The translations under genes and the position numbers were made by a program. Shown here one piece after another: positions 1-8,719 of a stretch of DNA of 64,000 nt. Each line of letters starts with the position of its first letter. Positions within the stretch are counted from its first letter, which is position 1. The notes below the pieces were generated by a model. The model was not told where the DNA came from. It made no database searches and saw only the letters and a list, made by a program, of their open reading frames with translations. Source of the DNA: Micromonospora costi (GTDB lineage Bacteria > Actinomycetota > Actinomycetes > Mycobacteriales > Micromonosporaceae); contig NZ_RBAN01000002.1 of assembly GCF_003626655.1 (NCBI RefSeq), positions 62,001 through 126,000 on the forward strand. The letters run 5' to 3'.

Positions 1-64
1 GTTGGTCAACGGCATGCCTATAGCCGCCGTTACACACCTCCGGCCCCTGCGGCGACCCGGGCGG

Positions 65-631
65 TCACTGCTGCGCGTCCGCGCGAGGGTGGGTCGCCGT
101 CTCGGGGACCGTGTTGAACAGGGAGACGATGTCGTCGAGAGTTGCCGTCACGATGGCGAGAATGGCAGCGAGTCCGCTGACGAGAACCAGGCTGCCGGTG
201 GGCCGACCCGCACCGGCGGCTCCGGCGGCCCACCCGAACAGGCCCCCTCCCGCAGCCAGGAGTAGGACCACGTTCCGGGCGATGTGCCGAGGCGCGACCG
301 GACTGCCGCTGTCGCCGAAGCAGCCGCAGGTGGTTGCGGTCTTTGTTCGCAGCGCCACGACCAAGGCTGCGGTGAACGCGGTCACCAGCACGACGGACAG
401 CGTGAAGCCGACCGGAGCGGTCACGGGAAGCGCCAACGTGAGCGCTGACGCTGTCTCCGCGACGACGATCAGTGCCGCTGCGGGCGTCGCCGCGCCGCGC
501 AGTGGCGGCGCCAGCGATACCACCGACTGTCGGAACGCGCGGAACGCCGCAGGGCGATGCACCTTTCCCGCGACCGAGAAGGCGAACACCAGGCCGAGGA
601 AGATTCGGCCGAAATCAAACAGGTGATCCAC
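65..631 (-). CDS. MauE/DoxX-like membrane redox protein
   Basis: 188-residue polytopic membrane protein with about four hydrophobic segments (near 8-22, 50-70, 75-95 and 118-165). A CGCFG motif at residues 102-106 lies in a loop; this CxC motif is typical of the MauE family, which supports disulfide formation in the methylamine dehydrogenase small subunit. The GTG start at 631 was chosen over an upstream start because GAAGGAG sits about 9 bases before it. It is the last gene of a minus-strand run and overlaps the end of the signal-peptidase gene by 17 bases. Likely role, by inference: membrane electron carrier that drives oxidation of the cysteine-rich peptide encoded at 3610-3789. Family assignment is fairly sure; the partner is inferred. 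Confidence 0.82.
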   Translation of the reverse strand: MDHLFDFGRIFLGLVFAFSVAGKVHRPAAFRAFRQSVVSLAPPLRGAATPAAALIVVAETASALTLALPVTAPVGFTLSVVLVTAFTAALVVALRTKTATTCGCFGDSGSPVAPRHIARNVVLLLAAGGGLFGWAAGAAGAGRPTGSLVLVSGLAAILAIVTATLDDIVSLFNTVPETATHPRADAQQ

Positions 632-1166
632 CGACGTCCGCTCCTTCGGCGAGGTCCCACCGGGCGATGGAACGCTCCGGGGCGGCGCCGTCGGACCGAC
701 CCGGCTCACCGTGGGCGCTGTTGGACCTCACCCTCGATCGCGGGCCACCCATTCGGCGTACGACGGTGCCCAGGATGGCGCAGGTCGGGATCAGTCCGAG
801 ATGTCGGGAGTCCAGGCTCTGTGCGATGTTGTCACCGAGCACCAGCACGTACCCGTCCGGCACGTGTCCCCCCGGCATTCCGGGAAGCAGTCGGTCTCCG
901 GCGACGGCGACGATGCGTTTGACGAGCCAGGGACCGGTCGACGAACCGGGCAGACCTGGCGGGCGCGGATTGCGCAGCACCACGACCTGTCCGGTCGACA
1001 AGGGGTCTCCGCCGGCACGCCGCCGGGTGAGCAACCGGTCCCCGTCACGATAGGTGGGAAGCATGCTTGGTCCGTGCACCTCGGTGACGATGAGCCGACG
1101 ACGGATCCATCCGACTGCGCCGAGCAGCAGCGCCAGCGGTGGTACGACCATGAGGTACACGCTCAT
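615..1166 (-). CDS. S26 (type I) signal peptidase
   Basis: 183-residue membrane-anchored serine peptidase. An N-terminal hydrophobic segment (residues 4-20) is followed by HGPSMLPT with the nucleophile Ser34, then LVKRIVAVAGD with the general base Lys83, and the GDN...SLDSRHLG box of type I signal peptidases. The C-terminal tail of about 45 residues after the catalytic core is extra and polar. Its start overlaps the end of the ABC exporter gene by 4 bases (ATGA), which suggests translational coupling. Placed between an exporter and a thiol-redox pair, it is probably not the housekeeping signal peptidase. By inference it trims the leader of the neighbouring small peptide, which has an Ala-Asp-Ala site just before its first cysteine. 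Confidence 0.88.
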   Translation of the reverse strand: MSVYLMVVPPLALLLGAVGWIRRRLIVTEVHGPSMLPTYRDGDRLLTRRRAGGDPLSTGQVVVLRNPRPPGLPGSSTGPWLVKRIVAVAGDRLLPGMPGGHVPDGYVLVLGDNIAQSLDSRHLGLIPTCAILGTVVRRMGGPRSRVRSNSAHGEPGRSDGAAPERSIARWDLAEGADVGGSPV

Positions 1167-3001
1167 GTGGCTACCTCGATCGGTCCCCGGTGGTAGCCCG
1201 ACGACTGGATGTCGAACAGGCGCGCGTAACAGCCGCCCCGATTGATCAGATCGTCGTGCGTACCCCGCTCGACGATCCTTCCCTCGTCCAGCACGGCGAG
1301 CAGGTCCGCGTCCCGGAGGGCGCCGAGCCGGTGTGAGATGAGCAGGCTCGTCCGGCCGGTACGGTGTCGCTTCAGCCGGCGGTGGATGTCGTACTCGGCC
1401 TCGGGATCGAGGCTGGCGCTGGGCTCGTCCAGGATCAGCAGATCGCGTTCGCCGCGCAACACGGCGCGGGCCATCGCCACCCGTTGCCACTGGCCGCCGG
1501 AGAGCGGGGCGCCGTCGGCGGGCTCGTCGCCGTCCATGTCGAAGAAGCTGCGGCTCAATAGGGTGTCGTACCCGCGGGGAAGCGCGGCCAGCGTCTCGTC
1601 GACACCGGCGCCCTGGGCGGCCTGCCGGATCGCCGGCCGGTCCGTGAGCCGGGCCAGATCGCCGAGCCCGATGTTCTCGGCGGCAGACAGGTCGTAGGCC
1701 ATGTAGTCCTGGAACAACGCGCCGATCCGCTCCCGCAGCTGCGTCGGATCCATGTCCCGCAGGTCCACCCCGTCCCACCGGATGCTGCCGCGCTGTGGGT
1801 CGTAGAAGCGGCAGAGCAACTTCACCAGCGTGCTCTTTCCTGACCCGTTGCGGCCCACGAGGCCGAGGGATTGTCCGCACGGTATGGACAGGTCGACCCC
1901 GCGGAGCACCCAGGGTGAGTCCGGCCCGTACCGGAACCACACGTCCCGCAGCTCGATGCCCGTGTCCAACGCCGGGACGGGGGTGGTGCGGGGTCGGACG
2001 ACAAGGTCGGGCGGCGTTCGTTCGACGTCCCGGAAGTGCTGAAACAGCAGGAGGTGCTGGTGAGTCGAGGCGACCTGGTTGACCAGTGAGGCGGTGCCGG
2101 CCTGCACGCCCGCGACGGCCGCGAGGAAGATCGCGATGTCGCCGACACCGATCGTTCCGCCGCGCACGGTGGAGACAGCCCAGATGATCCCGCCACCGTT
2201 GATGACGGCGTAGAGCAGCCCCAGGGCCACCTGAACCCGAAGGCCCCGGCGGTCGAGCCGGCGGCGTTCGCCGTCGGCCTGCCGGCGCTCGGTCAACATC
2301 CGGTTGCGCAGGAAGCCGCCGAGGCCGAACAGCCGCAGCTCCTTCGCCGCGTCGAGGTTGGCCATCAGGTCGGCGTAGAAGAACTCGCGCCGTTCGGTCG
2401 GCCCGATTCTCCACAACATGGCGGCCGTTCGCCGGGCCAGGGCGATTTCGGCTATGAGCGCCGGGATCGCGCCGGCCAGAACGACTAGGGCCATCCACGG
2501 GCTGATGGTGATCAACGTGCCGAGGAAGCCGCCGATCGTCACCACGCTGCCGACCAGTGCGATGGCGCCCTGGACCACCGCCGGCGGTGTGGTTGCGCTG
2601 GACTGACTGGCGATGCGGAGCCGATCCATGAACGTGGGGTCTTCGAACCGGGCGAGGCCCGGCAAGCGGTTGAGCGCCGAGTACAGCCGGTCGCTCGCGG
2701 CCAGGCCGGTCGCCCGGCTTAGCTCGGCTCGCAGGTAGTTGGTGGCCTCCGGCAGGACACCCAGGACGAGCCCGAGCACGCAGAGGCTGACGCCGATCGT
2801 GGTCAGCCCCGCCGCTCCGGTCACGATCCGGTCGAGCAACGTCTTCAGCAGCCAGGCGGAGCAGACGGGAGCGGCGGACGCGACGAGCGTGACCAGGCCC
2901 AGCAGGACCAACGGTCCGGGAGCCGCCCGCCACGCCATCGTGAGGGCTGCCCGGACGCCGCCGGGCCTCCGCCACCGGCGGGTCGAGGGCCTACGAGTCA
3001 T
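1163..3001 (-). CDS. ABC exporter, fused membrane and ATPase domains
   Basis: 612 residues: a type I ABC exporter half-transporter. Six transmembrane helices fill residues 25-310. The ATPase domain has Walker A GRNGSGKST (383-391), signature LSGGQ (500-504), Walker B LLILDEP (521-527) and the switch His557. There is no N-terminal C39 peptidase domain, so any leader removal must come from another enzyme; an S26 peptidase is encoded immediately downstream. The ATG at 3001 is used rather than upstream frames because it overlaps the stop of the thioredoxin-like gene by 4 bases (ATGA). Likely role, by inference: export of the cysteine-rich peptide. A homodimer is expected because no second ABC half is encoded nearby. 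Confidence 0.88.
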   Translation of the reverse strand: MTRRPSTRRWRRPGGVRAALTMAWRAAPGPLVLLGLVTLVASAAPVCSAWLLKTLLDRIVTGAAGLTTIGVSLCVLGLVLGVLPEATNYLRAELSRATGLAASDRLYSALNRLPGLARFEDPTFMDRLRIASQSSATTPPAVVQGAIALVGSVVTIGGFLGTLITISPWMALVVLAGAIPALIAEIALARRTAAMLWRIGPTERREFFYADLMANLDAAKELRLFGLGGFLRNRMLTERRQADGERRRLDRRGLRVQVALGLLYAVINGGGIIWAVSTVRGGTIGVGDIAIFLAAVAGVQAGTASLVNQVASTHQHLLLFQHFRDVERTPPDLVVRPRTTPVPALDTGIELRDVWFRYGPDSPWVLRGVDLSIPCGQSLGLVGRNGSGKSTLVKLLCRFYDPQRGSIRWDGVDLRDMDPTQLRERIGALFQDYMAYDLSAAENIGLGDLARLTDRPAIRQAAQGAGVDETLAALPRGYDTLLSRSFFDMDGDEPADGAPLSGGQWQRVAMARAVLRGERDLLILDEPSASLDPEAEYDIHRRLKRHRTGRTSLLISHRLGALRDADLLAVLDEGRIVERGTHDDLINRGGCYARLFDIQSSGYHRGPIEVAT

Positions 3002-3522
3002 GCTGGTGCCACCGCGTCGCTCGCCCGCAACTTGGTGACGACCGACTCGACCGCGGTGATTACGCCGTCCTCCACGCGCAGGAGCGTCGGGGTGGCCACC
3101 ACCTGGAGTGCGGTGCTGACCGGCCCGCCGAGCGGCTCGAGGACGACGTGGCAGGCCTCTTCCAGCCGGGCCACCAGCTCGGCGTGATCCCCGCCGCCGG
3201 TCAGCACGACGGCCACCGGGTTGTCGAGCTGCCGGGCGTACGCCACGAAGTCCGGCAGTTGGCGGTGGCACGGCTCGCAGCCGGGGGCGAAAACACCGAT
3301 CGTGGCGCGTGCGGATAGCGACTCGGCGTTGAGCGGGACGCCTCGGGTGGAGGTGGCCGAGAACGCTCCGATCCGGCTTCCCAGCGACGCGGAGTGGCGC
3401 GGCTCGAGGCCGGCCAGCCTCGTCTCGTGGTCCCGCAGCCGGCGGACCATGGCGAGGGTGAGGACGAGGTTGAGCAGGCCGATGACGGCCGTGATGAGCA
3501 CGGCCGCTGCGGTGAGGGACAT
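2998..3522 (-). CDS. TlpA/MauD-like thioredoxin-fold protein
   Basis: 174 residues. One N-terminal transmembrane helix (about 5-26) anchors a periplasm-facing thioredoxin-like domain with active site GCEPC (Cys82, Cys85) and a cis-Pro segment VVATPTLL near residue 145. This layout matches MauD/TlpA-type thiol oxidoreductases. The gene ends inside the ABC exporter start (4-base overlap) and begins 87 bases after the small peptide gene. With the MauE-like protein it would form an extracytoplasmic thiol-disulfide pair, as MauD and MauE do for methylamine dehydrogenase. No methylamine dehydrogenase subunit is seen here, so the substrate is probably the small peptide (inference). Confidence 0.83.
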   Translation of the reverse strand: MSLTAAAVLITAVIGLLNLVLTLAMVRRLRDHETRLAGLEPRHSASLGSRIGAFSATSTRGVPLNAESLSARATIGVFAPGCEPCHRQLPDFVAYARQLDNPVAVVLTGGGDHAELVARLEEACHVVLEPLGGPVSTALQVVATPTLLRVEDGVITAVESVVTKLRASDAVAPA

Positions 3523-3609
3523 GGCGGCTCCAGTCGTTCGACGTTCAGGGGTGGCCAGGGCGGGGACCGGGTGGCCTGGTCGGCAGACTGGGCCACCCGG
3601 CCGGTCGGC

Positions 3610-3789
3610 TCAGCGGCAGACCCACCTGCTGGGGCAGTTGTCGTAGTTGGCCAGGCACTGGACCCTGCAGCCGGAGGTTCCGACGACGCAGGGCCCGGCC
3701 CAGCCGGAGAAGATGCAGGCGGCGTCGGCCTGCATGCGGCGGGCGAGGCGGTTCAGCAGCGCGTCGCCGATCCGGGTGAAGGTTTTCAT
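3610..3789 (-). CDS. Six-cysteine precursor-like peptide (59 aa)
   Basis: Small open frame with a strong AGGAG ribosome site 5-6 bases before ATG 3789. Residues 1-23 form a basic, amphipathic leader that starts MKTFTRIGDALLNR and is not a classical hydrophobic signal. Ala21-Asp22-Ala23 gives an AxA cleavage site just before residue 24. The remaining 36 residues hold all six cysteines (25, 34, 41, 45, 52 and 58), with Gly/Trp/Tyr-rich spacers and a C-terminal VCR. It is the first gene before the thioredoxin, exporter, peptidase and MauE genes, and lies downstream of a SARP-type operator. I do not recognise a family. The even cysteine count and the neighbours suggest a secreted peptide with three disulfides, perhaps a bacteriocin, a signal or a redox-protein subunit. 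Confidence 0.75.
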   Translation of the reverse strand: MKTFTRIGDALLNRLARRMQADAACIFSGWAGPCVVGTSGCRVQCLANYDNCPSRWVCR

Positions 3790-3808
3790 GACTCTCCTCA
3801 AAAGCCGG

Positions 3809-3825
3809 CGGTCCGTGACGGACCG
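3809..3825. promoter_or_regulatory. Perfect inverted repeat before the peptide gene
   Basis: CGGTCCGT and ACGGACCG flank a single central base. The repeat ends 19 bases before the peptide ATG, so it probably lies in the transcript leader as a short hairpin or forms an operator. Confidence 0.5.
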
Positions 3826-3864
3826 GAGGTGGAGACCCCACCATCGCCGTCCCGAATTGGATGA

Positions 3865-3882
3865 ACCTTGAGCGAAGCTTGA
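3865..3882 (-). promoter_or_regulatory. SARP-type heptamer direct repeat
   Basis: Read on the minus strand, TCAAGCT and TCAAGGT are separated by four bases, an 11-bp period. SARP activators are known to bind heptamers of the TCGAGC/TCAAGG type spaced by one helical turn, just upstream of the -10 region. The site points toward the peptide gene and lies 76 bases from its ATG, between that gene and the divergent SARP gene. No convincing -10 box was identified. Confidence 0.6.
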
Positions 3883-3960
3883 AGGCCTACGCCACCAGGG
3901 GCTTCGGCTCAGGCCGTACCAGCAGTCGGGCGGGTAGGCGATACTGTCCACGGGCGACGC

Positions 3961-3966
3961 TTGACA
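3961..3966 (+). promoter_or_regulatory. Possible -35 box of the SARP gene
   Basis: A consensus TTGACA lies 66 bases before the SARP ATG. No good -10 hexamer is found at 16-18 bases, so this is only a weak promoter call. Confidence 0.25.
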
Positions 3967-4031
3967 CGTTTCGCATCAGCTTTGGGCGCCGCCTGGTTGA
4001 AGCGGTGTGAGGCGCTGGCCTAAGGGGGGCG

Positions 4032-7000
4032 ATGGGGACCGCTTTTCTCCTGCTCGGCCAGGTGGAGGTTCGACTCGACGACCGGGTGATCGACGTCGGA
4101 CACTTTCGGCAACGTGCCGTGTTGCTGGCGCTCCTCGTTGACGCGAACCGTTCAGTCTCCACCGATCAGCTCATCGACCGGGTCTGGGGCCAGCGCCCTC
4201 CACAGCGGGCCCGCGGCACCCTCTACGGCTACCTGTCTCGGCTGCGGAAGAGCCTCAAGGACGCATCGGACGTCGACATCCGGCACCACGCTGACGGCTA
4301 CGTGCTCGCCGTCGCGGACACGTCAATTGACCTGCGGCAGTTCGAGCGGTTGGCGGTCGCGGCAGCTGTGGAGCACGACGACGAGCAGGCCCTGGCACTG
4401 TGCGAGCGGGCACTCGCTCTGTGGCGCGGGGAAGCCTTCGCCGGCTGGGACGCGCCGTGGTCGAATGCGATCCGGGACAACCTGCAACGTCAACGGCGGA
4501 CGGTCGAGCTGCGGCGTAATGACATCGCCCTGCGTCTCGGCCGGCACAACGATCTACTGCCCGAACTCGCCGCCGCGACCACGGCCCGTCCACTCGACGA
4601 ACGCCTCGCCGGGCAGTACATGCTCGCACTGCATCGCGGCGGCCAGCAGGCGGAGGCCCTGCAGCACTACCACCAGACCAGAGTGCGGCTCGCGCGCGAG
4701 TTCGGCGTCGATCCGAGTAGGGCGCTCCAGGACGTGTTCCAGCGGATCCTGGCCACCGATCCCAGCCGGGAGTCAGCTCTTCCTGACCGCCGACGCGACA
4801 GGCAGGACTCGGTGCCGTCCCAGAATCCGGTGGCCGACGAGCTCGCCCTCGCCCCTCCTTGCGCCGTCGCACCCGGTCCATCCGGGCCGGGTGATCCCTC
4901 GTCGGCTGCCGTTGCGCCGGCGTCGCCACCCGACCCTTCTGATCCCCAAATCGCCTGGTGCACGCTGCCGCGCGACTCGGCGACCTTCATCGGCCGGGCC
5001 CCGGAGGTCGACCTGGTTGCCGGTTCGCTGGCCGCCGGTGGGGCCGGCGGACCGGTCGCCGTGTACGCGATCGACGGCATGCCCGGAGTGGGCAAGACGG
5101 CCCTGGCCATTCACCTCGGTCACCGGCTGGCCAGCCAGTTCCCGGACCGGCAGTTGTTCATCGATCTGCACGCCCACACCGCCGGTCACGAACCCGTCGC
5201 CCCGATGGAGGCGCTGGCCGCGTTGCTGGTCGCCGACGGGTTCCCGGCACATCGCCTGCCGGCGGGACTGGATCAACGAGCTGCCTTGTGGCGGGGTCGA
5301 CTGGCGGGCAAGCGGGCGCTGCTCGTACTCGACAATGTGCTGGACTCGGAGCAGGTGCGTCACCTGCTGCCCGGTACCGCTGGGAGCCTGGTGCTGATCA
5401 CCAGCCGACGCCGACTGGCCGACCTCGACGCGACGTCCATCCCGCTCGACATGCTGCCCGCTGGGGAGGCCGCGGAGATGTTCGGTCGGCTGGCGCGGCG
5501 CGGCGGGGAGGAGCCCGATGCCGTCGCCCGGCTGGTCGACCTGTGCGGGCGCCTGCCGCTGGCGATCTCCCTGCTGGCCGCCGTACTGGCCAAACACCCT
5601 TCCTGGCGGGTCGACCATCTGATCCACGAGGCCCGAACCAGGATGCTCTCCGTACGGGCCGAGCAGCGCAGCGTCGCCGCCGCGTTCGACTTGTCGTACC
5701 GACACCTGCCCGCGCCGCTACAGCGCTTCTTCCGCCGGCTGGGCGCCTACCCGGGCATCGAGATCGATCCGTACACCGCTGCGGCCCTGGATGACACCAC
5801 GGTGGACCAGGCGACCGAACAGCTCGACGCTCTCTGCCACGACCACCTGCTGACCGAGGGTGCCTACCGACGGTTCCACCTGCACGACCTAATCCGTGAG
5901 TACGCGAATTCGCTCGCCGCTGGCGACGGCGATCAGGAACAGGCGCTCGACCGCGCCTACGGATACCTGGCCGGGGTCGCGGCCATCGCCGATCGGCGGA
6001 TCAGTCGGTATCCGCGGCCCCGCAGCCGCTCGATCGGTCCGGTCGGCTCCACCGACACGTCATCGGCACCGGAGTTGGTCAGGTCGGATCAGGCGATGGC
6101 CTGGCTGCGTGCCGAGTGGCCGAACCTCCTCAGCCTGCTTCGTCACGCGAACCGGCGCGCACAGCATGAGCGGGTCGTCGCTCTCGCTGCCGGGCTGGCC
6201 TCCCTGTTGCGCGTCGACGGACCGTGGCGGCAGGCCCAGGCCGTGGCTGCCATGGCTGCCGTGGCGGCCCGTCGGCTGGACGACCGGCGGGCGTTGGCCG
6301 ACGCCCTGGTCGACCGGGGCATCGGGGAGCAGCTCCTCGACGACTACTCGGCCGCGAGGGCGACTCTCGAAGAGGCGCTGACCCACTACCAGGCCCTGGG
6401 CGACGAGGTAGGCGAAGCGAATGCATACCTGCACCTCGCCGAGGTGGCAGATCTGGCCACCGACTACCCTCACGCCCTGAGGCTGGTGCGCGAGGCGCAC
6501 TCCCGCTTCCGCCGGCTCGGCAACACGCTCGGTGCTGCGGCAGCCCTCGTCACCATCGGCAGCGCGCACCGCGCCCTCGGCGACTACGGGCGGGCAGCGG
6601 AGGCACTTCACGAGGCACTGCTGGGCTACCGGGAGCTGGACAACGACCTCGGCGAAGCGAGCGTGCTCATCCACCTCGGGCCGGTGCGGGAACAGCGCGG
6701 TGACCTTTCCGGCGCTGCGCAAGCCCTGCGCCGCGCCCTCGCCATCAGTCGGCGCGTCGGCAGCCGCCTCGGTGAGAACGGCGCACTGCATAATCTGGGC
6801 CCGATCCTTCAGCGGCAGGGCGACCTGACCGGCGCCGCCGAGGTTCTCTCCCGGTGTGTACGGATGAGCCGTGAGATGGGTGATGACGCCGGACAGGCCA
6901 ACGCCTTGAACTATCTGGCCAGTGTGCGGTGCGACATGGGTGAGCTCGCCGGCGCCCGGGAACTGCTGGACACGTCGCTACCGATGTTGCGCCAGATCGG

Positions 7001-7331
7001 CGACAGGCTCGGCGAGACGGAGGCGCTTAACCAGCTCGGGACGCTCCACCGACTGTCCGGCGATGCGCTGACCGGCGCAGAACTCCACCAGCAGGCACTC
7101 CAGCTGGCCCGGCGCATGCACAGCCGGTGGTATGAGGCGCACAGCCTGGCCGGCTTGGGCCGCTGCGCCATCGCCCGCGGAAGCACCACCGAGGGGACCG
7201 ACCTGTTGGGCCAGGCGTTGGCGACCTTCCAGTCGATCGGCGCAGGCGAAGCCAGCGATATCAGCACCGAACTCGCGGCAGCGCGCGGACTCGACCCGTC
7301 ATCGCCGTCCTCGGTGCGAGCCCGTACCTAG
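4032..7331 (+). CDS. AfsR/SARP-family regulator with NB-ARC and TPR domains
   Basis: 1099 residues. A winged-helix OmpR-like DNA-binding domain (about 5-95) is followed by a BTAD helical domain (about 100-245), a Pro/Ala-rich linker, an NB-ARC ATPase with P-loop GMPGVGKTA (349-357) and Walker B-like LLVLDNV (about 430), a GRLPLAI motif, and TPR repeats from about 740 to the end. This is the large AfsR/GoaR architecture of Streptomyces-type pathway activators. ATG 4032 follows AAGGGGGG. The gene is divergent from the cysteine-rich peptide cassette and shares its promoter region, which has a SARP heptamer repeat, so the likely target is that cassette. The NB-ARC/TPR part would sense a ligand or partner protein (family knowledge). 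Confidence 0.9.
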   Translation: MGTAFLLLGQVEVRLDDRVIDVGHFRQRAVLLALLVDANRSVSTDQLIDRVWGQRPPQRARGTLYGYLSRLRKSLKDASDVDIRHHADGYVLAVADTSIDLRQFERLAVAAAVEHDDEQALALCERALALWRGEAFAGWDAPWSNAIRDNLQRQRRTVELRRNDIALRLGRHNDLLPELAAATTARPLDERLAGQYMLALHRGGQQAEALQHYHQTRVRLAREFGVDPSRALQDVFQRILATDPSRESALPDRRRDRQDSVPSQNPVADELALAPPCAVAPGPSGPGDPSSAAVAPASPPDPSDPQIAWCTLPRDSATFIGRAPEVDLVAGSLAAGGAGGPVAVYAIDGMPGVGKTALAIHLGHRLASQFPDRQLFIDLHAHTAGHEPVAPMEALAALLVADGFPAHRLPAGLDQRAALWRGRLAGKRALLVLDNVLDSEQVRHLLPGTAGSLVLITSRRRLADLDATSIPLDMLPAGEAAEMFGRLARRGGEEPDAVARLVDLCGRLPLAISLLAAVLAKHPSWRVDHLIHEARTRMLSVRAEQRSVAAAFDLSYRHLPAPLQRFFRRLGAYPGIEIDPYTAAALDDTTVDQATEQLDALCHDHLLTEGAYRRFHLHDLIREYANSLAAGDGDQEQALDRAYGYLAGVAAIADRRISRYPRPRSRSIGPVGSTDTSSAPELVRSDQAMAWLRAEWPNLLSLLRHANRRAQHERVVALAAGLASLLRVDGPWRQAQAVAAMAAVAARRLDDRRALADALVDRGIGEQLLDDYSAARATLEEALTHYQALGDEVGEANAYLHLAEVADLATDYPHALRLVREAHSRFRRLGNTLGAAAALVTIGSAHRALGDYGRAAEALHEALLGYRELDNDLGEASVLIHLGPVREQRGDLSGAAQALRRALAISRRVGSRLGENGALHNLGPILQRQGDLTGAAEVLSRCVRMSREMGDDAGQANALNYLASVRCDMGELAGARELLDTSLPMLRQIGDRLGETEALNQLGTLHRLSGDALTGAELHQQALQLARRMHSRWYEAHSLAGLGRCAIARGSTTEGTDLLGQALATFQSIGAGEASDISTELAAARGLDPSSPSSVRART

Positions 7332-7494
7332 CCACCGCCGCCTGCTAGGCCAGCCTGGGCAGCGCGTGGTCCACTGCCGCGCATGACGTGGCGGAGGACC
7401 CCGGCCGTGGTGGCCGTCATCTTGACGTTGGCGGCCTACGACGGTTGGCGCTGGTGGCACAACCACCCGCCGCACGGTCCGGAGGCGTTGGCCA

Positions 7495-7845
7495 TCACGT
7501 CCTAACGACGGCTCTGGTGCTGGTCCAGGCCGACCTGATTCTCGGCGGCCTGAAAGGTCTCTTCAACGGTCCCGCGGATGCCCTCGACCCGGACGAGTTT
7601 GGCGAGGGTGGCCGGCGTGGGGGTCCAGCAGCGGTAGAAGGCCAGCTCGTCGGTGCTGATGTTGCGGCGGACAGCAGGCTGTGCCGCCCGCGGTCATCGG
7701 GACCAGCGTCACTGCACACGTCGTCTGGCGCGTCCAGTCCTAGAAGCGCGGGCCTTTGGACCCGGCGCCGGCGCTGCGGCGCTGCCACGCCCCGGACCCT
7801 GGCAGTTCCGCGGTCTTGCCTTTATCGAAGATATCGATCATCAAC
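7495..7845 (-). pseudogene. IS701-like transposase remnant (C-terminal part)
   Basis: Minus-strand frames contain NISTDELAFYRCWTP, then VRVEGIRGTVEETFQAA and GLDQHQ, which are typical of the last third of IS701-family transposases. Upstream, WQRRSAGAGSKGPRF is followed directly by an in-frame stop, and at least one frame change separates the two pieces. The N-terminal half is missing. It differs from the intact-looking element at 25189-26550. Confidence 0.7.
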
Positions 7846-7952
7846 ACGTTGGCAGCTTCCGTCAAACCGCCTGATCAGACCATACGAAACAGCCTAGCCA
7901 GCCGGGTGGAAGGTGCGTCCTATGCAGCGCCGCGTACCCCTGGATGTGCCAG

Positions 7953-8510
7953 CTACTGCCCCTCTTGCCGGGGACCGGCACTTGACACGTAGGCGGCCTT
8001 CGCGGCCTTCACACGGTCCCGCACGTCACCATGTACCGCGCCTTCAACGTTCAGCGGTGGTCGAAGTTCCCTGATCAGCCCCGTCTCATGCTGTCGAGGC
8101 TCCTCGCACGCGAACCAGGTGAGACGCAGATGAGCTTGCATCCAGGCGGTGAGACGCCGTTCGTCTTCCTCGAGGAGGACTACCCGATCCGTCCATCTCG
8201 TCTGGTAGTGCTCGGTCGGCAAGAGGAGACCGGCAAGTGTCCGGCGGAGAGTGGAGGTGCCCGAGCGGGCCAGATGGTTACTTGCAATCCTGCTGCGTAG
8301 GTTGGTCGCAATGCCCAGGTACAGCAGGCGCACACTCGGATCCGTGGCGTTGAGTGGACCGGGAAGGTCGGCAAATATCTCCGGGCGCGCCCACCACGCA
8401 TAGAGGCCGGTGGTGCGTGGCAGCAGAGCCACTCCGTCAACCGGGGCTACGGGTGCGCCGTTCAGGCCCTCAGTGACGGCCTGAACCGCCGGCTTGGTTG
8501 ACACCTCCAT
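7953..8510 (-). CDS. GIY-YIG nuclease-domain protein
   Basis: 185 residues. The GIY-YIG core is visible as TTGLYAWW (about 33-40), [15 protein letters not shown] (about 60-75) with a following Asn-His, and a C-terminal Asn (PPLNVEG) that may supply the metal-site residue. It is a stand-alone domain, not part of UvrC or a homing intron. ATG 8510 has GAGGAG six bases upstream. It sits between two transposase remnants with no partner gene. Its function is unknown; related small GIY-YIG proteins act in DNA repair, restriction or mobile elements. Confidence 0.72.
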   Translation of the reverse strand: MEVSTKPAVQAVTEGLNGAPVAPVDGVALLPRTTGLYAWWARPEIFADLPGPLNATDPSVRLLYLGIATNLRSRIASNHLARSGTSTLRRTLAGLLLPTEHYQTRWTDRVVLLEEDERRLTAWMQAHLRLTWFACEEPRQHETGLIRELRPPLNVEGAVHGDVRDRVKAAKAAYVSSAGPRQEGQ

Positions 8511-8564
8511 TGGAGACTCCTCACAGCAGGTAGTCCGGCTGGTCGCTGCGGCAACCGATCCGGT

Positions 8565-8678
8565 TCAGCGGTCGCGACCGGACTGCCATCGCCAGATCGC
8601 GTGATCAAGTTTGGTTGGAGTGACTCCAAGCGCGTGGGCCGCCCCGGTGACGATCCTCGCTGCCAGGTCAGCGCTCAT
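8565..8678 (-). pseudogene. Short C-terminal protein fragment (37 aa)
   Basis: The frame starting MSADLAARIVTGAA and ending IWRWQSGRDR reads like the C-terminal end of a real globular protein, with a coding-like base pattern. A stop lies only nine codons upstream of its ATG, so the rest of the gene is gone. It is probably debris left beside the ISL3 remnant. The parent family was not recognised. Confidence 0.35.
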
Positions 8679-8719
8679 GGTGCGTTCCGGGCGACCAGCG
8701 TCCTAGTCACCGACCGGGT

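Noticed and set aside
615..2975. A single 786-codon minus-strand frame covering the exporter and signal peptidase
   Set aside because: Only its last 183 codons (signal peptidase) make a protein. The rest is out of frame with the exporter, whose Walker and signature motifs lie in another frame.
7383..7505. A 40-codon plus-strand frame (MTWRRTPAVVAVILTLAAYDG...) just after the SARP gene
   Set aside because: It has a plausible membrane helix but no clear ribosome site and overlaps the end of a transposase remnant, so it was not supported as a gene.
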